Source: Abelmoschus esculentus (lineage: Eukaryota > Streptophyta > Magnoliopsida > Malvales > Malvaceae). Taken from it: a stretch of DNA of 64,000 bases. The translations under genes and the position numbers were made by a program. A model generated the notes under the pieces. That model saw only the letters and a list, made by a program, of their open reading frames with translations. It ran no database searches and was not told the origin of the DNA. The stretch lies in contig JAUCBN010000034.1 in NCBI GenBank assembly GCA_035048815.1, positions 9,278,737-9,342,736 on the forward strand, written 5' to 3'. How positions within the stretch are numbered: position 1 is the first letter of the stretch; the number at the start of each line of letters is the position of its first letter. Of this stretch, positions 1 through 11,849 are shown piece after piece.

Positions 1-271
1 CTTTCGTATTTCTTACACAACGTTATGTACAGGTAGCATTGTATGTTGGACGTTAAGAGAAAATGACCTAGATCCCAAATAATTTTTAAGGATCTTTAAA
101 TATCAAATAAAAAATTAATATTAGATTATTACTCTAATTTTACCCGATAAAACAATGGAAAAAATAACAATAATTAAAAAAAATTGTCATATAAAGGGGA
201 AAATCAATCATTTATCATTCATCCATTTTCATCAATTTAATCGACCTGCTAATGACCACAAATAATTATAA
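1..271. other. AT-rich intergenic DNA
   Basis: No open reading frame, RNA gene or repeat structure is recognised here. Confidence 0.6.
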
Positions 272-457
272 AGACATGTTTTTTTTTTGAACAAGCTAAT
301 AGTGATTATAAGTAGTATCTGTTTTAGAATATAATCTCCACCATTTGACATTGATCGCTCAATTACTCTGGCTGGCATCGCTGGTGCTCGAACCCGTGAC
401 CTCTAAGAAGATCAATCGTTTTTTTAACCACTTGGACTAGAAGGCTCGTGCAGACAT
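272..457 (-). mobile_element. Short tRNA-derived SINE with target duplications
   Basis: On the minus strand a Pol III type internal promoter is readable. An A-box-like TAGTCCAAGTGG lies at 439-428 and a B-box-like GGTTCGAGCACC at 394-383, about 33 bases apart, as in tRNA-derived SINEs. The unit ends (minus sense) in a run of about ten A at 288-279. The hexamer AGACAT occurs just outside both ends (272-277 and 452-457), each followed by a T run, and fits a target-site duplication. The body is about 173 bp and has no coding capacity. A degenerate tRNA pseudogene is the alternative, but the poly-A tail and flanking repeat favour a SINE. Confidence 0.5.
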
Positions 458-964
458 TTTTTTTTTCTTTGTTCAAAACAAATAGAAGAATTCCATTTTA
501 TTTTTTTATAAGCAAAGTATTATGAATTTATTACATAATTATGTATTTCATTAAAAAAAATGATTTTAATAGAGGAAAAAGTATAATTTAACTATGAAAC
601 AAAATAAAAACCGTTTAAAATTGAAATAAAACACTATAAAATAACTCAAAACAGAACTCCAAAACATCACCCACAATTCACAAATTAAGTTAAATAAATA
701 TTCAAATTAAAAAAAGAGTTAGTGATTTAATAATTAATTGATTAGTTAAAAATATTATAAATATTTTTATGTAAATTTAAATTATAATATTTCTTTAAAA
801 CTGTAATATCATTTTATTTTAAAAAATAAAAGGTTGAGATGTTTCTATAAGGAATTTATTTTTCTGAAGCATATTCCCTTTCTTGACATTGATTGGTACT
901 GACATCCTACTCCCTTGTTGAAAACGTGATTAGTAAACCCTAAAAACTTGAATGGAAAGGAGTG
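458..964. other. AT-rich intergenic DNA
   Basis: Mostly A/T runs. I see no gene or structured repeat. Confidence 0.6.
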
Positions 965-1449
965 ATTTATGTTAGGTGTGTGCAAATTGATCTAATTCGA
1001 TTTAAAATTTTGAATATCGAAATTTTTTTGAATCACTTAAATAGTAATTTGTATATGATCCGAAAAATTTGGATATCCGAATATCCGAACTTATAGATTA
1101 TTTTATTTACTTTTTTAATTTAGCGGTCTTATTCATAAAATATTTAGGTTTTCGAATATAACAATCAACGATTATTGAATATAACAAGATTTTTATCCAT
1201 GAAAATTTTAATTTTCATATATAACAAGTAAAAATATTGAATATAACAATATTTATATCTATAAAAATTTGATTATTCGAATATCGGATAATCAGATATC
1301 CGGTTCGAATGTAAAATACATATCTTATTTAATTCGAAATGTTTAGATATCTGATCCGAATTATCCAAAAAATAAAAGTCGAATCGAATATCTAAAATTA
1401 ACGGATAATTGAATTAAATGGAATATTTTTGCATACCCCTAATTTATGT
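965..1449. mobile_element. hAT-type non-autonomous element (MITE)
   Basis: The element spans 973-1441 (469 bp). It starts TAGGTGTGTGCAAATT and ends in the approximate inverse TTTTTGCATACCCCTA, the form of plant hAT termini. A perfect 8-bp direct repeat ATTTATGT flanks it at 965-972 and 1442-1449, the duplication length made by hAT transposases. The interior is non-coding and rich in short ATATCCGAA/TTCGAATA-type motifs in both orientations, as in the subterminal repeats of this superfamily. It would need an autonomous hAT transposase to move. Confidence 0.75.
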
Positions 1450-2084
1450 AAACAACAGTACCCTTCAAATAAGACAACAATAGTCCCACTGGGGAATAAG
1501 ACAGATAGCCCACCGATTTCTATTTTGTTTTTAGGTATTGTGTTTTTTAAAAAATACGATAAAAAATATTTTTAAAATGTGATTTTAAAATTTATTTATT
1601 TTAAATATGAATATTTAACATTACTTTATAAAAATGCTTTTAAATATAAAAATATTTATTTTAGATATTTAAAAAATATAAAAAAACTGATAATATAAGT
1701 AAAGATAAATAAATAATTTTGTTTAAAAATATTTGTAGGAAAACTAAAAGCTAAATTTTTTTTCACTTAAAATAAAACTTTTCAATATAAATTAAAAAGT
1801 ACTTTTAACCTGAAAAACTACATATTTTATATTACTTTTAACTCTCAAATTATTTTTTAAAAAACATTACATAATAAAGCTTAAGACTCCTTTCTCAAAA
1901 TTCATCCCATATTTGTTTACTTTCTAGATCCCTAACAATATAGACATCACACCAAATCAATTATTTTTAATTATTTTTTTTTTATAATTTTATGTTAGAT
2001 ACCCAAATGTACTAAACATCTGAATCATCTAGAAACTTAAATAAAAATTCTAAAGTAGTAAAATTGATTCCGATTTAGTAAAGA
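1450..2084. other. AT-rich intergenic DNA
   Basis: No gene or clear repeat is seen. Confidence 0.55.
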
Positions 2085-2267
2085 GAAGGGGATACATAAT
2101 AAAAATATGCACGAACTTTCACCAAATATGTAACGTTATACATGAATTTAGATTTTTATATAAATTATGCACATCAAACTTTAATTTTGATTCAATTATA
2201 CACGTTAGAAAAATAAACACATATGTTTTATGTGTTTATGTATTTATTTCTTTAACGTATATAATTG
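2085..2267. repeat. Truncated foldback (MITE-like) repeat
   Basis: Sequence at 2193-2225 reappears inverted at about 2230-2266, with arms of roughly 33 bp and several mismatches (one contains CAATTATACACGTTAG, the other CTTTAACGTATATAATTG). The left arm continues outward to about 2085, but the right arm stops abruptly where a LINE fragment begins. This suggests a foldback element interrupted or truncated by the LINE. Confidence 0.45.
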
Positions 2268-2860
2268 ACCATTCTAGAAGAATGTGTTGATTGATTTGAA
2301 TCTTCACAACAAAAATTGGTTTCTAATGGTTTAGAGGTAATGGTTTGGCAAAGACCTTTAATTGGTTGGGTGAAAGCAAATTGTGATGGCACAAGGAGAT
2401 CTAGTTTTGGTATGGCTTCAGCTGGTGGGATCATTCGGGATGATTACAATCATTGGTTACTTGGTTTTACTCATAGTATAGGTCGATGTTCGGTTTTGCT
2501 TGCGGAATTATGGGTTGCTATTGATATTTTATCCCATTCTTGGCGGATTGGATGTCGTAAAATTATTCTTGAGATTGATAATGTGGAAGTGGTCAAAATA
2601 TTGAATCGTTTATCTGAGAGCTTAGCTGGGACATCTTTGGTAGCTGTTGCACATGAGTTAATGTAGCGTTCTTGGCTAATTGAAGTTCACAAAATAGATC
2701 GTCGTGTTAACAAGATTGCAGATTGGTTAGCTGATTACTATAGAGGAGGCCCTATTGCAGTTTCAGTTTTTGAAAATCCATCGATGGGTGTAGTTGATCT
2801 ATTATAAGAGGAGATTGAATCTTAATTTTAGATATCTTTGTTCTTTTTCATAAAAAAAAC
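2268..2860 (+). pseudogene. 5'-truncated LINE, RNase H-like domain
   Basis: A 116-codon open frame (2316-2666) reads as the plant RNase H-like domain at the C-terminus of L1-type LINE polyproteins. It opens with W-x-K-x-N-x-DG, then GGIIRDD, then AELWVAIDIL and EIDNVEVV, where the family places its acidic residues. A TAG at 2664-2666 breaks the frame. The same frame resumes directly as RSWLIEVHKIDRRVNKIADWL and closes near 2805, followed by a short untranslated tail and an A-rich run near 2850-2858. Reverse transcriptase and endonuclease are absent, so this is a dead 5'-truncated insertion. It could be misannotated as a host RNase H-like gene. Confidence 0.75.
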
Positions 2861-2934
2861 ACATATGTGCTTGAAGATCTTTGAAACTAAAAATCCTAGC
2901 CTTTTTTTCTCATTTTTTTTTCTTAATCACTCTT

Positions 2935-3530
2935 TATAATAATCAATCCCTTTGATCGATGGTCTACAATCAATTTTAGCATTGGTTGTCGATCATCGAA
3001 TCAATTATTTTTTTTTTTAATTTGAATAAGAATCTTTGCTTCTATAGCATGCTTTTTTTGTCCTTGTGATATGTTTTCTTATGTCTTTTTGACATGTTTT
3101 GTTTTCATTTTGTGATTTGATTCATCTGTCTTTGTGGCATGTTTTAACATACCTTAGTGATCGATTGTTATTCGCACAGAGATTCAACCGATGCTAGTTT
3201 CTAATTTAATTTTTTGTTGGTGATTACTTGAAAACATTTATCTCCACTCAGTTGATGGTTGTTTGCCGATAAAATCAATCCTGGGTGTAGTACTTTTTGT
3301 ATGACAATTTGAATCGCTTATAACTCCTTTCTTCGTTATGCGTCTCATTTGGACATAGACAAGGAGATTCAATGAGCTTATGAATTTTATTGGTATGCTC
3401 ATTTCTATAAAATTTTTTATTTTTCTTTGTTTTTGTGTTGCAAGAATCTTTAGATTGTTTAATCAATTATTTTGATTATTGATTGCGATGTAATTATAAT
3501 TTTTCTATAAATTTAATAAAAATTTAGTGA
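2935..3530 (+). mobile_element. Dispersed retro-repeat, copy 1 (LINE-like 3' end)
   Basis: This stretch matches, in inverted orientation, the stretch at about 29455-30060. Shared landmarks in order are a hairpin around TCGATGGTCTACAATC, a CATG/TTTTGTCC T-rich section, CGCACAGAGATTCAACCGAT, GTTGTTTGCCGATAAAATC, and a tail with AATTATAATTTTTCTAT and TTTAATAAAAATTTAG. The tail resembles the 3' end of plant L1 elements. No protein is encoded. It may be a non-autonomous LINE keeping only 5' and 3' untranslated parts. Copy 1 is more diverged than copy 2. Confidence 0.55.
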
Positions 3531-3540
3531 CATTTATAAA

Positions 3541-3930
3541 TATATATATTTCATATTTAACAAGTTTAATTATTTGGGTATGTAATATGTAAACATAAAA
3601 TAGAATTATGTTGAAAAATGTTTTAATAGTAATTTGAAAAAAAATAAACTAAATCAAAGTTCTGTATATATAATTAAATAGAATTAAAATTGATGTATAA
3701 TGTTTAACAAAATCAAAAAATAAAACTAATGGATATCCAAGGATTAATAAATAGGTTTCCTGAATCTAGTATATTATTCAAATTTAAAATATTTAAACAT
3801 GTAAAATATCTATAAATATATGTATGTGCAGTATCTGTTGGATTAAAATTCAATAATAATGGGCACATATGTATAATGTATACTGCTATTATAAAGTTTA
3901 ACACATAATAAGTGACCAATTATGTTACAT
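3541..3930. other. AT-rich intergenic DNA
   Basis: No gene or structured repeat is recognised. Confidence 0.5.
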
Positions 3931-4250
3931 GTGTTATAAATATTAAATTATCATGGAATTAAAAGTGTAGATACCATAAGGTGTATTTATAATTTGATAA
4001 GGGGTAAAATTATAAATACTTAATAGTTGGTTATTAAATCAACTACTAGTTAGTTATTAAATCAACTATATAAAGGGATTATAGTCCCCAAGAATTAGGT
4101 CAACTTGCATATCTCTTTTCCCTGTCTAAGAGTTGTGCCGCAAGAGAAAACCTAACTTCTTGGGAGATCAAACCCTCTGAAAAATCTCCATCAATGGATT
4201 CAGGTACGCTTCCGCATTCAGTTTATTTATTTTATTGTTCTTGATGATTT
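3931..4250 (+). repeat. Probable LTR fragment (copia-like)
   Basis: The segment begins near a TGTTATAAATATT, carries a TATA-like CTATATAAAGGG near 4065-4077 and continues with a more GC-balanced leader-like stretch ending ATTCAGGTACGCTTCCGC near 4215. That ending resembles copia LTR leaders I have seen. No partner LTR, primer-binding site or coding region is attached. The call is tentative. Confidence 0.3.
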
Positions 4251-4384
4251 GACATTTATAGATCTTGGGATTATATTCGTATTGAATATATTTTTTATAA
4301 TTCGAACAATATCCATTATCATCTCGATTAAGAGCACATAAGATATATTCATGATCAATTGAAGTTAGCTAGACTTATGAAACA

Positions 4385-4695
4385 TATTAGGAAACTTTGT
4401 ACTTGTGGAAAAATTATTCTATGGACTGGTTTTATCATGTCATTTATGGTTTTTAATCACTAAAAATTAGTTAATTAATTTTTTATATCATTTTTCTTTC
4501 CTAATTAATCTCTATGTAACCACCTATTACCTATTTAAATGGTAATAAAAAAGTGAAGATTCACTCTTGGAAAAAATATATAGAAAATAAAAAATTAATT
4601 GAATAATTTTTAGTGGTTAGAGACCATAGATGATGTGGTGAAACCGATCCATATAATAATTTCTCGTACTTATGAGTATATGGAATGGTTCAGTA
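4385..4695. repeat. Foldback MITE
   Basis: Two arms of about 90-100 bp are inverted copies. The left arm (about 4400-4485) contains CACTAAAAATTAGTTAATTA. The right arm (about 4590-4690) reads, in reverse complement, CACTAAAAATTATTCAATTA in the same context, and both contain a TATGGACTGGT/TATGGATCGGT motif. The spacer is about 100 bp. There is no coding capacity. The termini and target duplication could not be fixed, so no superfamily is assigned. Confidence 0.6.
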
Positions 4696-5138
4696 ACGTA
4701 AAATAAATTATTAGTTTTTATTAATAAAGGAAATGTTATTATAGATCTTAATAAAAATCTTTTTAATCTTAATTAAAGAAAAGGAATAGCTACGATAACA
4801 TTGTAAAAAGAAATGAGCAAAATTTCGTTAAACTAAAAAAATTTCAAGATATAATCAATCAAAAAAAAAAAACATAAAGGTCTCAAACCATACTAACCTA
4901 AATGAAAGAATTATCTGATTAGTATCTCATTCTACTAATTTATATGAGAAATTTTTTATTTGAATACTATTTTTGCCATACAAGATTCACCAAAGATGTA
5001 TGAGGATAATTAAACAAAATATTTCAGTTGGAGCACAACATATATATTAATATCACAATTTTTTTAAAGAAAAAATATTACTAATATTTTAATTATAATA
5101 ATAAGTCTTACAAAAAAAAAACATAATTAGAAAAAGTT
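4696..5138. other. AT-rich DNA downstream of hAT pseudogene
   Basis: No element end, gene or clear repeat is seen here, although the 3' end of the neighbouring hAT element should lie within it. Confidence 0.45.
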
Positions 5139-7370
5139 TTACAATTCTTTCCTTCTAGGTTTCATATTTTGATATCGTTGTATGATCTTTTCATTATCTA
5201 CATTATCAAACATGTCTTTCTCAATAAAAATAACTAAGAATTCATTCAACCATTCATGTCCCATATATTTGCGCAGTGAATTCTTTATAAAGTGCATCGT
5301 AGAAAATGTTCTTTCTATTGTTGCGGTTGCAACCGGTAAAATCAAAACCAACTTCAAAAAGTAAATATACAAGTGGTTACATAACATGCTTCCTTGTCTT
5401 AAACATTTTTTCAGATGAATCAGAAAGATCTTTTAGATCACCAAATCTTTCATCTGAACGAATATAAACAATATAATTCCCAAGCTGACAATCAAGCAAC
5501 ATAAGATCTCCAACAGAAAATTCATAAGGATAAAATTGGGCAAATCGAGCCAATTTATTCTTTTAGGCTCAAGCAAGTGACACAAAGAAGTACAAAGTCT
5601 CAGAAAAACAATTATTAAATTCTTGAAGTTGTCTATCAATAACTTGATAAAATAATTCAACTTGAAAATGATGCAAATTTAAAACTTTGTGAATTTTTCT
5701 CCTAAACCTCCTTAGAACAACAAATACATCTTCCATCTTTGGAATCTCAATGTTATTCTTTTCACAAAATAAAGAAACTTCTTGAAGTAAAGATTATCAT
5801 CCCATATCCCTTATCATTTATAATCGTTGCTTGGATATACTAACTAACTGCATAGCATTTATAATGTCTTGATCACTCTGTTGTAATGCTTGACATAATT
5901 GACTTGTAACTCTCAATATATTTTTATCAAGTGTAAATTAAACACAAACTCAAAGAGTTATAAAGAAATACACAAAATACAAACTTGCTCTTTGCTCTAA
6001 ATGTGTTTCATCTTTATCAATAATTTCAAGCACATGCAACATAGAAGAAAATATAGTAATCAAGCTAACAACAATTTTATAATGTGAACTCCAACGAGTA
6101 TATCCCGCTATCTTTATAACAGTTTCTTGATTTAATCCACGATCACTAAACACTTCACCACATTGTAATGTTTTTTTTTTACTTTAGTCATTTGACTAGT
6201 TTGAAGAATTTCTTTTTTTCTTATATAAAACACCAATCAAAATAATCACACTAGCAAGCAAATAAAAAAGAAATACAATCTCAATTTGTTTTCTAGCGAC
6301 AAAAAAAAGTGCTAATTGCACTTGATGTGCAAAAATGGATGTAAAAAATACATTAATTATCTTTTAGAATCAAACTTTTGAGCCCTTTAAATTCTACTTG
6401 CATATTACTTATCCTATCATAAATTTGTCCTTTTATTCTTGAAAAAACATAATTCATGAGTTGTAAACACATTCACAAGAGCATTCATCAGTGAAACAAC
6501 AAAAGTATCAGAAACATGAACAAAACATAAAAATCGTTCGATAACTTTTCCATTCTTATTTATATAACGTAGAACTATAGCCATTTCTTCTTTAAAAGAT
6601 ATGTCACGAGACTCATCAATCAAAATAGTAAAAAATAATTTTTAAGATCATCAATAATCGCACAAATAGTCTCACTAGGAACTGCAATAACAATATCTTT
6701 TTGTATAGTTGGTGCTATTAGTTTAAGATTGTCACGAGCATTTTTAAAAACTTTGCTAACATTTTCATTATGATTAGTAAGAAAATGTAAAATCTCTAAA
6801 AGTTACCTTGATTAGAAGAATCATAAGACTCATCATGTCTGCAAAAAGTTGAATCCTTGTCGTAAAAGAAATCAAACACAATTAACTATAATTGTAAGAT
6901 GAGTACGATATTCTTGTTTGGCTTGATTAAATTGTTTCATAATGATAGCTTCTACATGTTGTTTCTGATTCATTAGAGATTCACATTTTCTCCAAGCTAT
7001 ATTATGAGCACTATTAGGACCCCCGACATGAAGTTGTAATCTGTTTTTATCTTTCCAATTCTTAAATTCATCAACAAAAAATGTATCACCTTCTTTATGA
7101 TCTCCTTTAGAATCAAGTCTTATAAGATAACAATGTAAATAAAATGTTGAATCTTTGGATACACTATATTCTAACCAACTTTTATGTTCTCTGAACCACT
7201 TAGGATTGAAACTTTGTAATTTATCATTATTATACTTTTTCTTCGGAAATTTATGTTTATTTGGTTGACAAAATCTTTCAACAAATAAGCTCTTCTAATT
7301 TCTTCATGATCATATGAATTATATTTCGTAATCTTTGGTCTTTTCTTCAGAGTCTCCTTAAAGGTTTTTT
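5139..7370 (-). pseudogene. Degenerate hAT transposase (TTF/DUF4371/dimerisation type)
   Basis: Read on the minus strand, the domain order of MYM/TTF-type hAT transposases can be followed. Near 7250-6950 is the TTF-like N-terminal region, with the family motif GGPNSAHN and WRKCESLMNQKQHVEAI. Near 6623-6430 is the DUF4371 block (IDESRDISFKEEMAIVLRYI). Near 6150-5960 is the RWSSHYK block. At 5387-5139 is the C-terminal hAT dimerisation domain (ATATIERTFS, then LNEFLVIFIEKD). The frame is broken by many stops and shifts and the open pieces are only 60-83 codons long, so no functional transposase remains. Terminal repeats and target duplications were not found. Confidence 0.85.
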
Positions 7371-8557
7371 AAATCAACTTGTAAAAACTTTTTTGTCGAA
7401 CATAAATCCTCTAGCTCTATTATTGCCTTCTTTTTTATAATATTTTTTATATCTAAATAAAAGAAAACATAAAATCAGTACCAACCATGCATTCCACATA
7501 AAGTAATAACAAAACCTTATCAAAAACATGTCAACAAAAAAACTAAAAATAAGACACCCTAAAGATGGTGCAAATAACAAATCTTTTCGTATGTGAAATA
7601 CGCTTAAAATAATAAAAAATAACATAAGTTCGTCTAATTAACCTTAGTTAATATTAGAATTTCAAATACAAGATATGAAATTTACTCCTTTACATGCAAT
7701 CCCACTTCAAAAGCATCCAAGATACGATAACAAGCAAAGATAAGGCACTCATTATAATTCATTTTTCGATTATAATTGGCATTCTTCTGATTTTATTCTA
7801 TTATAATTGGATAAAACCCACACTTACTGGATAAAAATGATACATGAACAAAATGGATAAAATCCCAGATTCTTACTATTATATTCTTCTTTGTATATTT
7901 ACTAAGAAAAATTGTAGTGATTTTGTCCTATTACTATACATATTCCTCAAAGTTTATTCTACTCAAGTAGTTTGATGATTCCATCATTTATTTAATAGTT
8001 AACATGTATTGATAGTAACTATGAATAGTTGTCACATAATACATGCGATTGTTATTGCCTATTGTCTAATCCAAAGCTCACTGCCCAGGTAAAGATAAAA
8101 CACTCATTCTAATTCATTTCTCTACCAAATCTAAATCTAAATCTAAAATCTCTACTAAATTCAAAATAATAACATAAAAAAACAAATAAAATCAGAAAAA
8201 GGCCAATTTAATAGAGTAAAATCTAATAAAATCTCAAAAAATAACTTAAAGAAGAAATGTGAATAAAATCAGACGATTAATTTAAGATTTAAAGAACAAA
8301 ATATTTGAACAAAATTAAAAATAATATAAAATTAAGTAAGAAAGATCAAAATTCAACCAAATTTTAAAAAAAGTTGAACAAAAATTACCAACACTCAACC
8401 ATTTAAGTTTCAAAAATAAAAATGAATTTGGATTTCACTTCTGTAGTTGAAGGAAGAAGCAATAACGATCCGTATTTTTCTCTGAGAATGGAGTCTATTA
8501 GTTTTAACAAAAAATGATATTTTTTTAAGGTAAGAAAACAATATATATTTTAGGGTA
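7371..8557. other. AT-rich DNA upstream of hAT pseudogene
   Basis: A small minus-strand open frame at 7374-7625 is hydrophobic and resembles nothing I know; it is probably non-coding. The rest shows no gene. Some of this is likely the 5' non-coding part of the hAT element. Confidence 0.4.
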
Positions 8558-8860
8558 AACTACATAAATGGTCTCTTGACTATACTTCAATTATCTTTTA
8601 CATCCCCAAACTATCAAATGTTACAAATTGGTCCATTGACTAACTTTTTTGACACAAAATGGTCATGTGTTGTTAAAAAATTGACGGAAAACTGATGTGA
8701 ACGTTAACATACTGACTTGGATTATCGAGATTAGGGATGCCACATTGTTATCCAAATCAACATGTTAACGTCACATCAATTTTCCTTCAATTTTTTAACG
8801 ACACAAGACTACTTTGCATCAAAAAAGTTAGTCAATAGACCAATTAGTCACATCAATTTC
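8558..8860. repeat. Foldback MITE
   Basis: Arms of about 85 bp at roughly 8623-8708 and 8760-8847 are inverted copies with about ten differences. The shared core contains ATTGACTAACTTTTTTGA and GTTAAAAAATTGA. The left side continues outward to GGGTAAACTACATAAATGG near 8562, whereas the matching outer right end is missing, so the element is truncated on the right. It is non-coding. Confidence 0.7.
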
Positions 8861-8989
8861 CAGTGTGGGTACGACTTAAATTCAGGGTAGGCCCAAATAA
8901 ATAAAAGAAATATTTAATATATAAATTATTTTTCTAGGATGGGCTCAGGCCTACCCTTACATATGGATACATCTGTCACTGTCTGTCAC

Positions 8990-11060
8990 CATGTTCATCT
9001 CATGTCGAATATTACAGATCTGTTCCTGTCAATTCCACTATAAGAGATCTTTATTTGTTGCAATAATCACATTATCAACAAGAGTGATTAATTCATCTAA
9101 TATAATTTTTGACACTTCTAGATTATCTGTTTCAATCTCAACCATACGGTACCATAATTTTCAACAAGCCAATAACATATCATGAACATCCCAAAACTCA
9201 ACATATATCACTGAGGAACGACCAAGACTAGGAGAACAACCAAAAGATTGAGCATTGTAATCATCCCTAAAGACTGTCGTTACAGTATCAATACCATCAT
9301 CCAAGCTCATAGCACCATCCAAGTTAACTTTAATCCATCTCTCCTGCGAAACTTGCCAACACATGGTTTCGATGGGAGGGGTTCTCCTAAAGTTATAAGG
9401 TTCTTAGAAAATTTTCATAATCTCTTCTGATAAATGATAACACATCTTGAGATCCCCACACTATAATAATTAAGATCAAATAACATACTAAATCTATGTT
9501 TTCACAATAATCAACGTAATACAATAAAGAATGTCGGTTAATTATTGTCATCCCTAGTAGACAAAGTAGGTTAAAAAAGATTTTTTTCAACGATTTCTCA
9601 ATAAGTATAGTAAGAAAATCACTAAGAATGTCAATTTCAATAAGGTAACATCATAACTTTTTGATTGTAATACAATGACAAAAAATGTGATCTATATATT
9701 TTATGTTATTATGACACAAAAAAAAATATTCGATATAACGAAGTGTCATCAATAATGCTCAGCATTTGTCAATAATCCTTTATGGATAGCAAACCAAAGA
9801 AAAACTTTAATTCTTTGTGATAGATGTAAGCCCCAAACTTTCTTCCAATCAAATTCCCTATTCCTTAATGAGATATAATCAAGTACCGAATACATCGACT
9901 TAGTAAAAAAGTTATAATTGGCCTTTTATTATTAACTCTGGTTATCACATCCTAAGCTAGAATGAAAGAGTTAATTTTTGAAGAATAACATCTTATAAAT
10001 AAAATTTTAAAATGTTCTAATTTCAATATATATCTTAATTAATCATATCACAAACTTATTGTGCATTGTATAGAAAAAAATTAAATAATCTTTTAAATTC
10101 AACCAATGATCATATCAAAATTTTACACGTCGATGATCATGTATATTTCAATAAATACTTTCTTTCATATCTTTTCATAACCTAGTCTAAAGATGAGAAC
10201 ATTTGTTTCTTAATATGTCGAGAGGAAGACTTTCATCCCAATCATACTTCGCTTTCATCATACAAACCCATAACTTGTCGCTATTCATAACTAATTGTTA
10301 TCTGATTTTATCATGAAATTCTTGTTCTAATGATTCAAATTCTTGAAACATAAACCATCATTATTAATTCATTTTTCTATAGTCTCTCAATCACTAGATA
10401 AATTCATTTTTTTTATTCTCATCACCTAAACAAAATTGTGAAATATCTTTTCTATATCATCACAGACCCTTTCAAAATATATATATATATATATATATAT
10501 ATTGCATAACATAGGCATGAATTTTCTGTACAACAACTTTCATAAGAGTAATTTTTCTGGTAAGGGATAAGGTTTTGGCCGTCTAATCATTTAATCTATT
10601 GTACATACAATCAGTTAGATACACAAAAGTTACATCAACAACTCTCTTTTGAAGCAATATTGACATACCAAAACACTTTCCCAAGTCATTTACCATCTCA
10701 AACCCAAAGTAATTAATAATATCCAAACAAAGATTATTGAGATGATGTAAAAAAAAGCTTGAGTCTTGACAACGCTAAAACGATGACTAGATACCCCATA
10801 AATTTTTTTTGTCACTTCTTTTATAATAAAAAGTTGATGTAATGCCTTTGTGAAAAGTATAATATCATCAATAAAAAATAAATGGCATAAATCTAAAGTT
10901 GTTTGAGTAAGTTTTATTTGCTTATAATCACCCATACTTACTGTTTGATAGATAAGTTGTGACAATTGTTTTATACATAAAACAAAGATATAAGGAAAGA
11001 TGAGATCACTTTCTCGAATTTTTGAGTTGGCCGAAACTCCTCAATAAGATACTCCTTCTA
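8990..11060 (-). pseudogene. Decayed L1-type LINE (RT, zinc-binding, RNase H)
   Basis: On the minus strand, consecutive parts of an L1 polyprotein can be followed. About 11040-10690 is the reverse transcriptase segment with the palm motif degraded to FIDD (normally F/Y-ADD) and HRFSVVKTQAFF. About 10690-10500 resembles the RT thumb region, reading LTRKITLMKVV. About 9850-9650 is the zf-RVT region (WKKVWGLHLSQRIKVFLWF). At 9364-8990 is the RNase H-like domain (WIKVNLDGA, then FRDDYNAQSFG). A TA microsatellite lies inside at about 10477-10502. Stops and frameshifts are frequent and the endonuclease part is absent. The element is inactive and 5'-truncated. Confidence 0.8.
10477..10502. repeat. 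(TA)n microsatellite
   Basis: About 13 uninterrupted TA units inside the decayed LINE. Confidence 0.9.
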
Positions 11061-11789
11061 AGAATTTGGGTTGTTACAAAATGGACACAAACCATGATAA
11101 GATTGATAAATTTCGTCGGATGGCCCGTAAAAATTAATTTTTTCTCAATAAAATCTTATTGAAGCTTGTGATTCTACAAGGGCGGAGACGCCTATATCTC
11201 ATGTCAATAAAATCATGTGAACTCTACAACTAAAGCAACTAATTTCTAAGGGAGATGTCTATATATACTATTTTTAAAGTTATATGGGTATACCCGAAAA
11301 AATATATTTACGTTTCTTGGGAGAAACTCTTTGGAAACATAAAAAGAAAAACCTCCATCCATAACACTCAATGCTAAAAGAGTGTCAAGAAAAAATTTTA
11401 CTCTATAATATCAGATTCTACAAGAATGTTAGATGTCTCATCCCCGCACAAGTCATTCTCTTCGATGATATGAGATGCCTCGTAAGAGATGTAATACCCC
11501 CTACTCAATTTTGAAGTAAATCAATTAGAGAGTGTTGTAAAACATGAACCAATTAAAATTTTTAAAACTCATCGATCACTAACAATAATTTAGGTGACTA
11601 AAAAGGAACGTCAGTGTATTACAATTTCATTATAGGTTTAACATTTAGGATCTATATTTTTAAGGATCAAACAAGTGTACAAGCAATCTAGCCTATCAAA
11701 TGAAGTATTAAGCAAGTATATTCAATGTTTTACTTGATAGATTACTTCCTTAAGCCATTCACCTTGTTATTAATTATGGAACAATCTTA
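11061..11789. other. Unassigned DNA with LTR-like start
   Basis: No coding region is seen. A TGTAATACCCCCTACTC near 11490 looks like the first bases of a gypsy-type LTR, and the segment is then interrupted by the hAT element. The remainder is unrecognised. Confidence 0.3.
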
Positions 11790-11849
11790 GTTAACAGTAA
11801 GGGTGTAAATGAACAGAGAGTTCAGTGAATTGTTCAAGATAGTACTCAC

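Noticed and set aside
2214..2870. ACACATATG at about 2217 and 2861 as a LINE target duplication
   Set aside because: The left copy sits inside a palindrome and 40 bases before the LINE coding similarity starts, so the match is better explained by the foldback repeat or chance.
8870..8990. CAGTGACAGATG at 8982-8971 (minus) as the 5' end of the hAT pseudogene at 5.1-7.4 kb
   Set aside because: The form fits that hAT group, but no matching end or 8-bp duplication was found on the other side.
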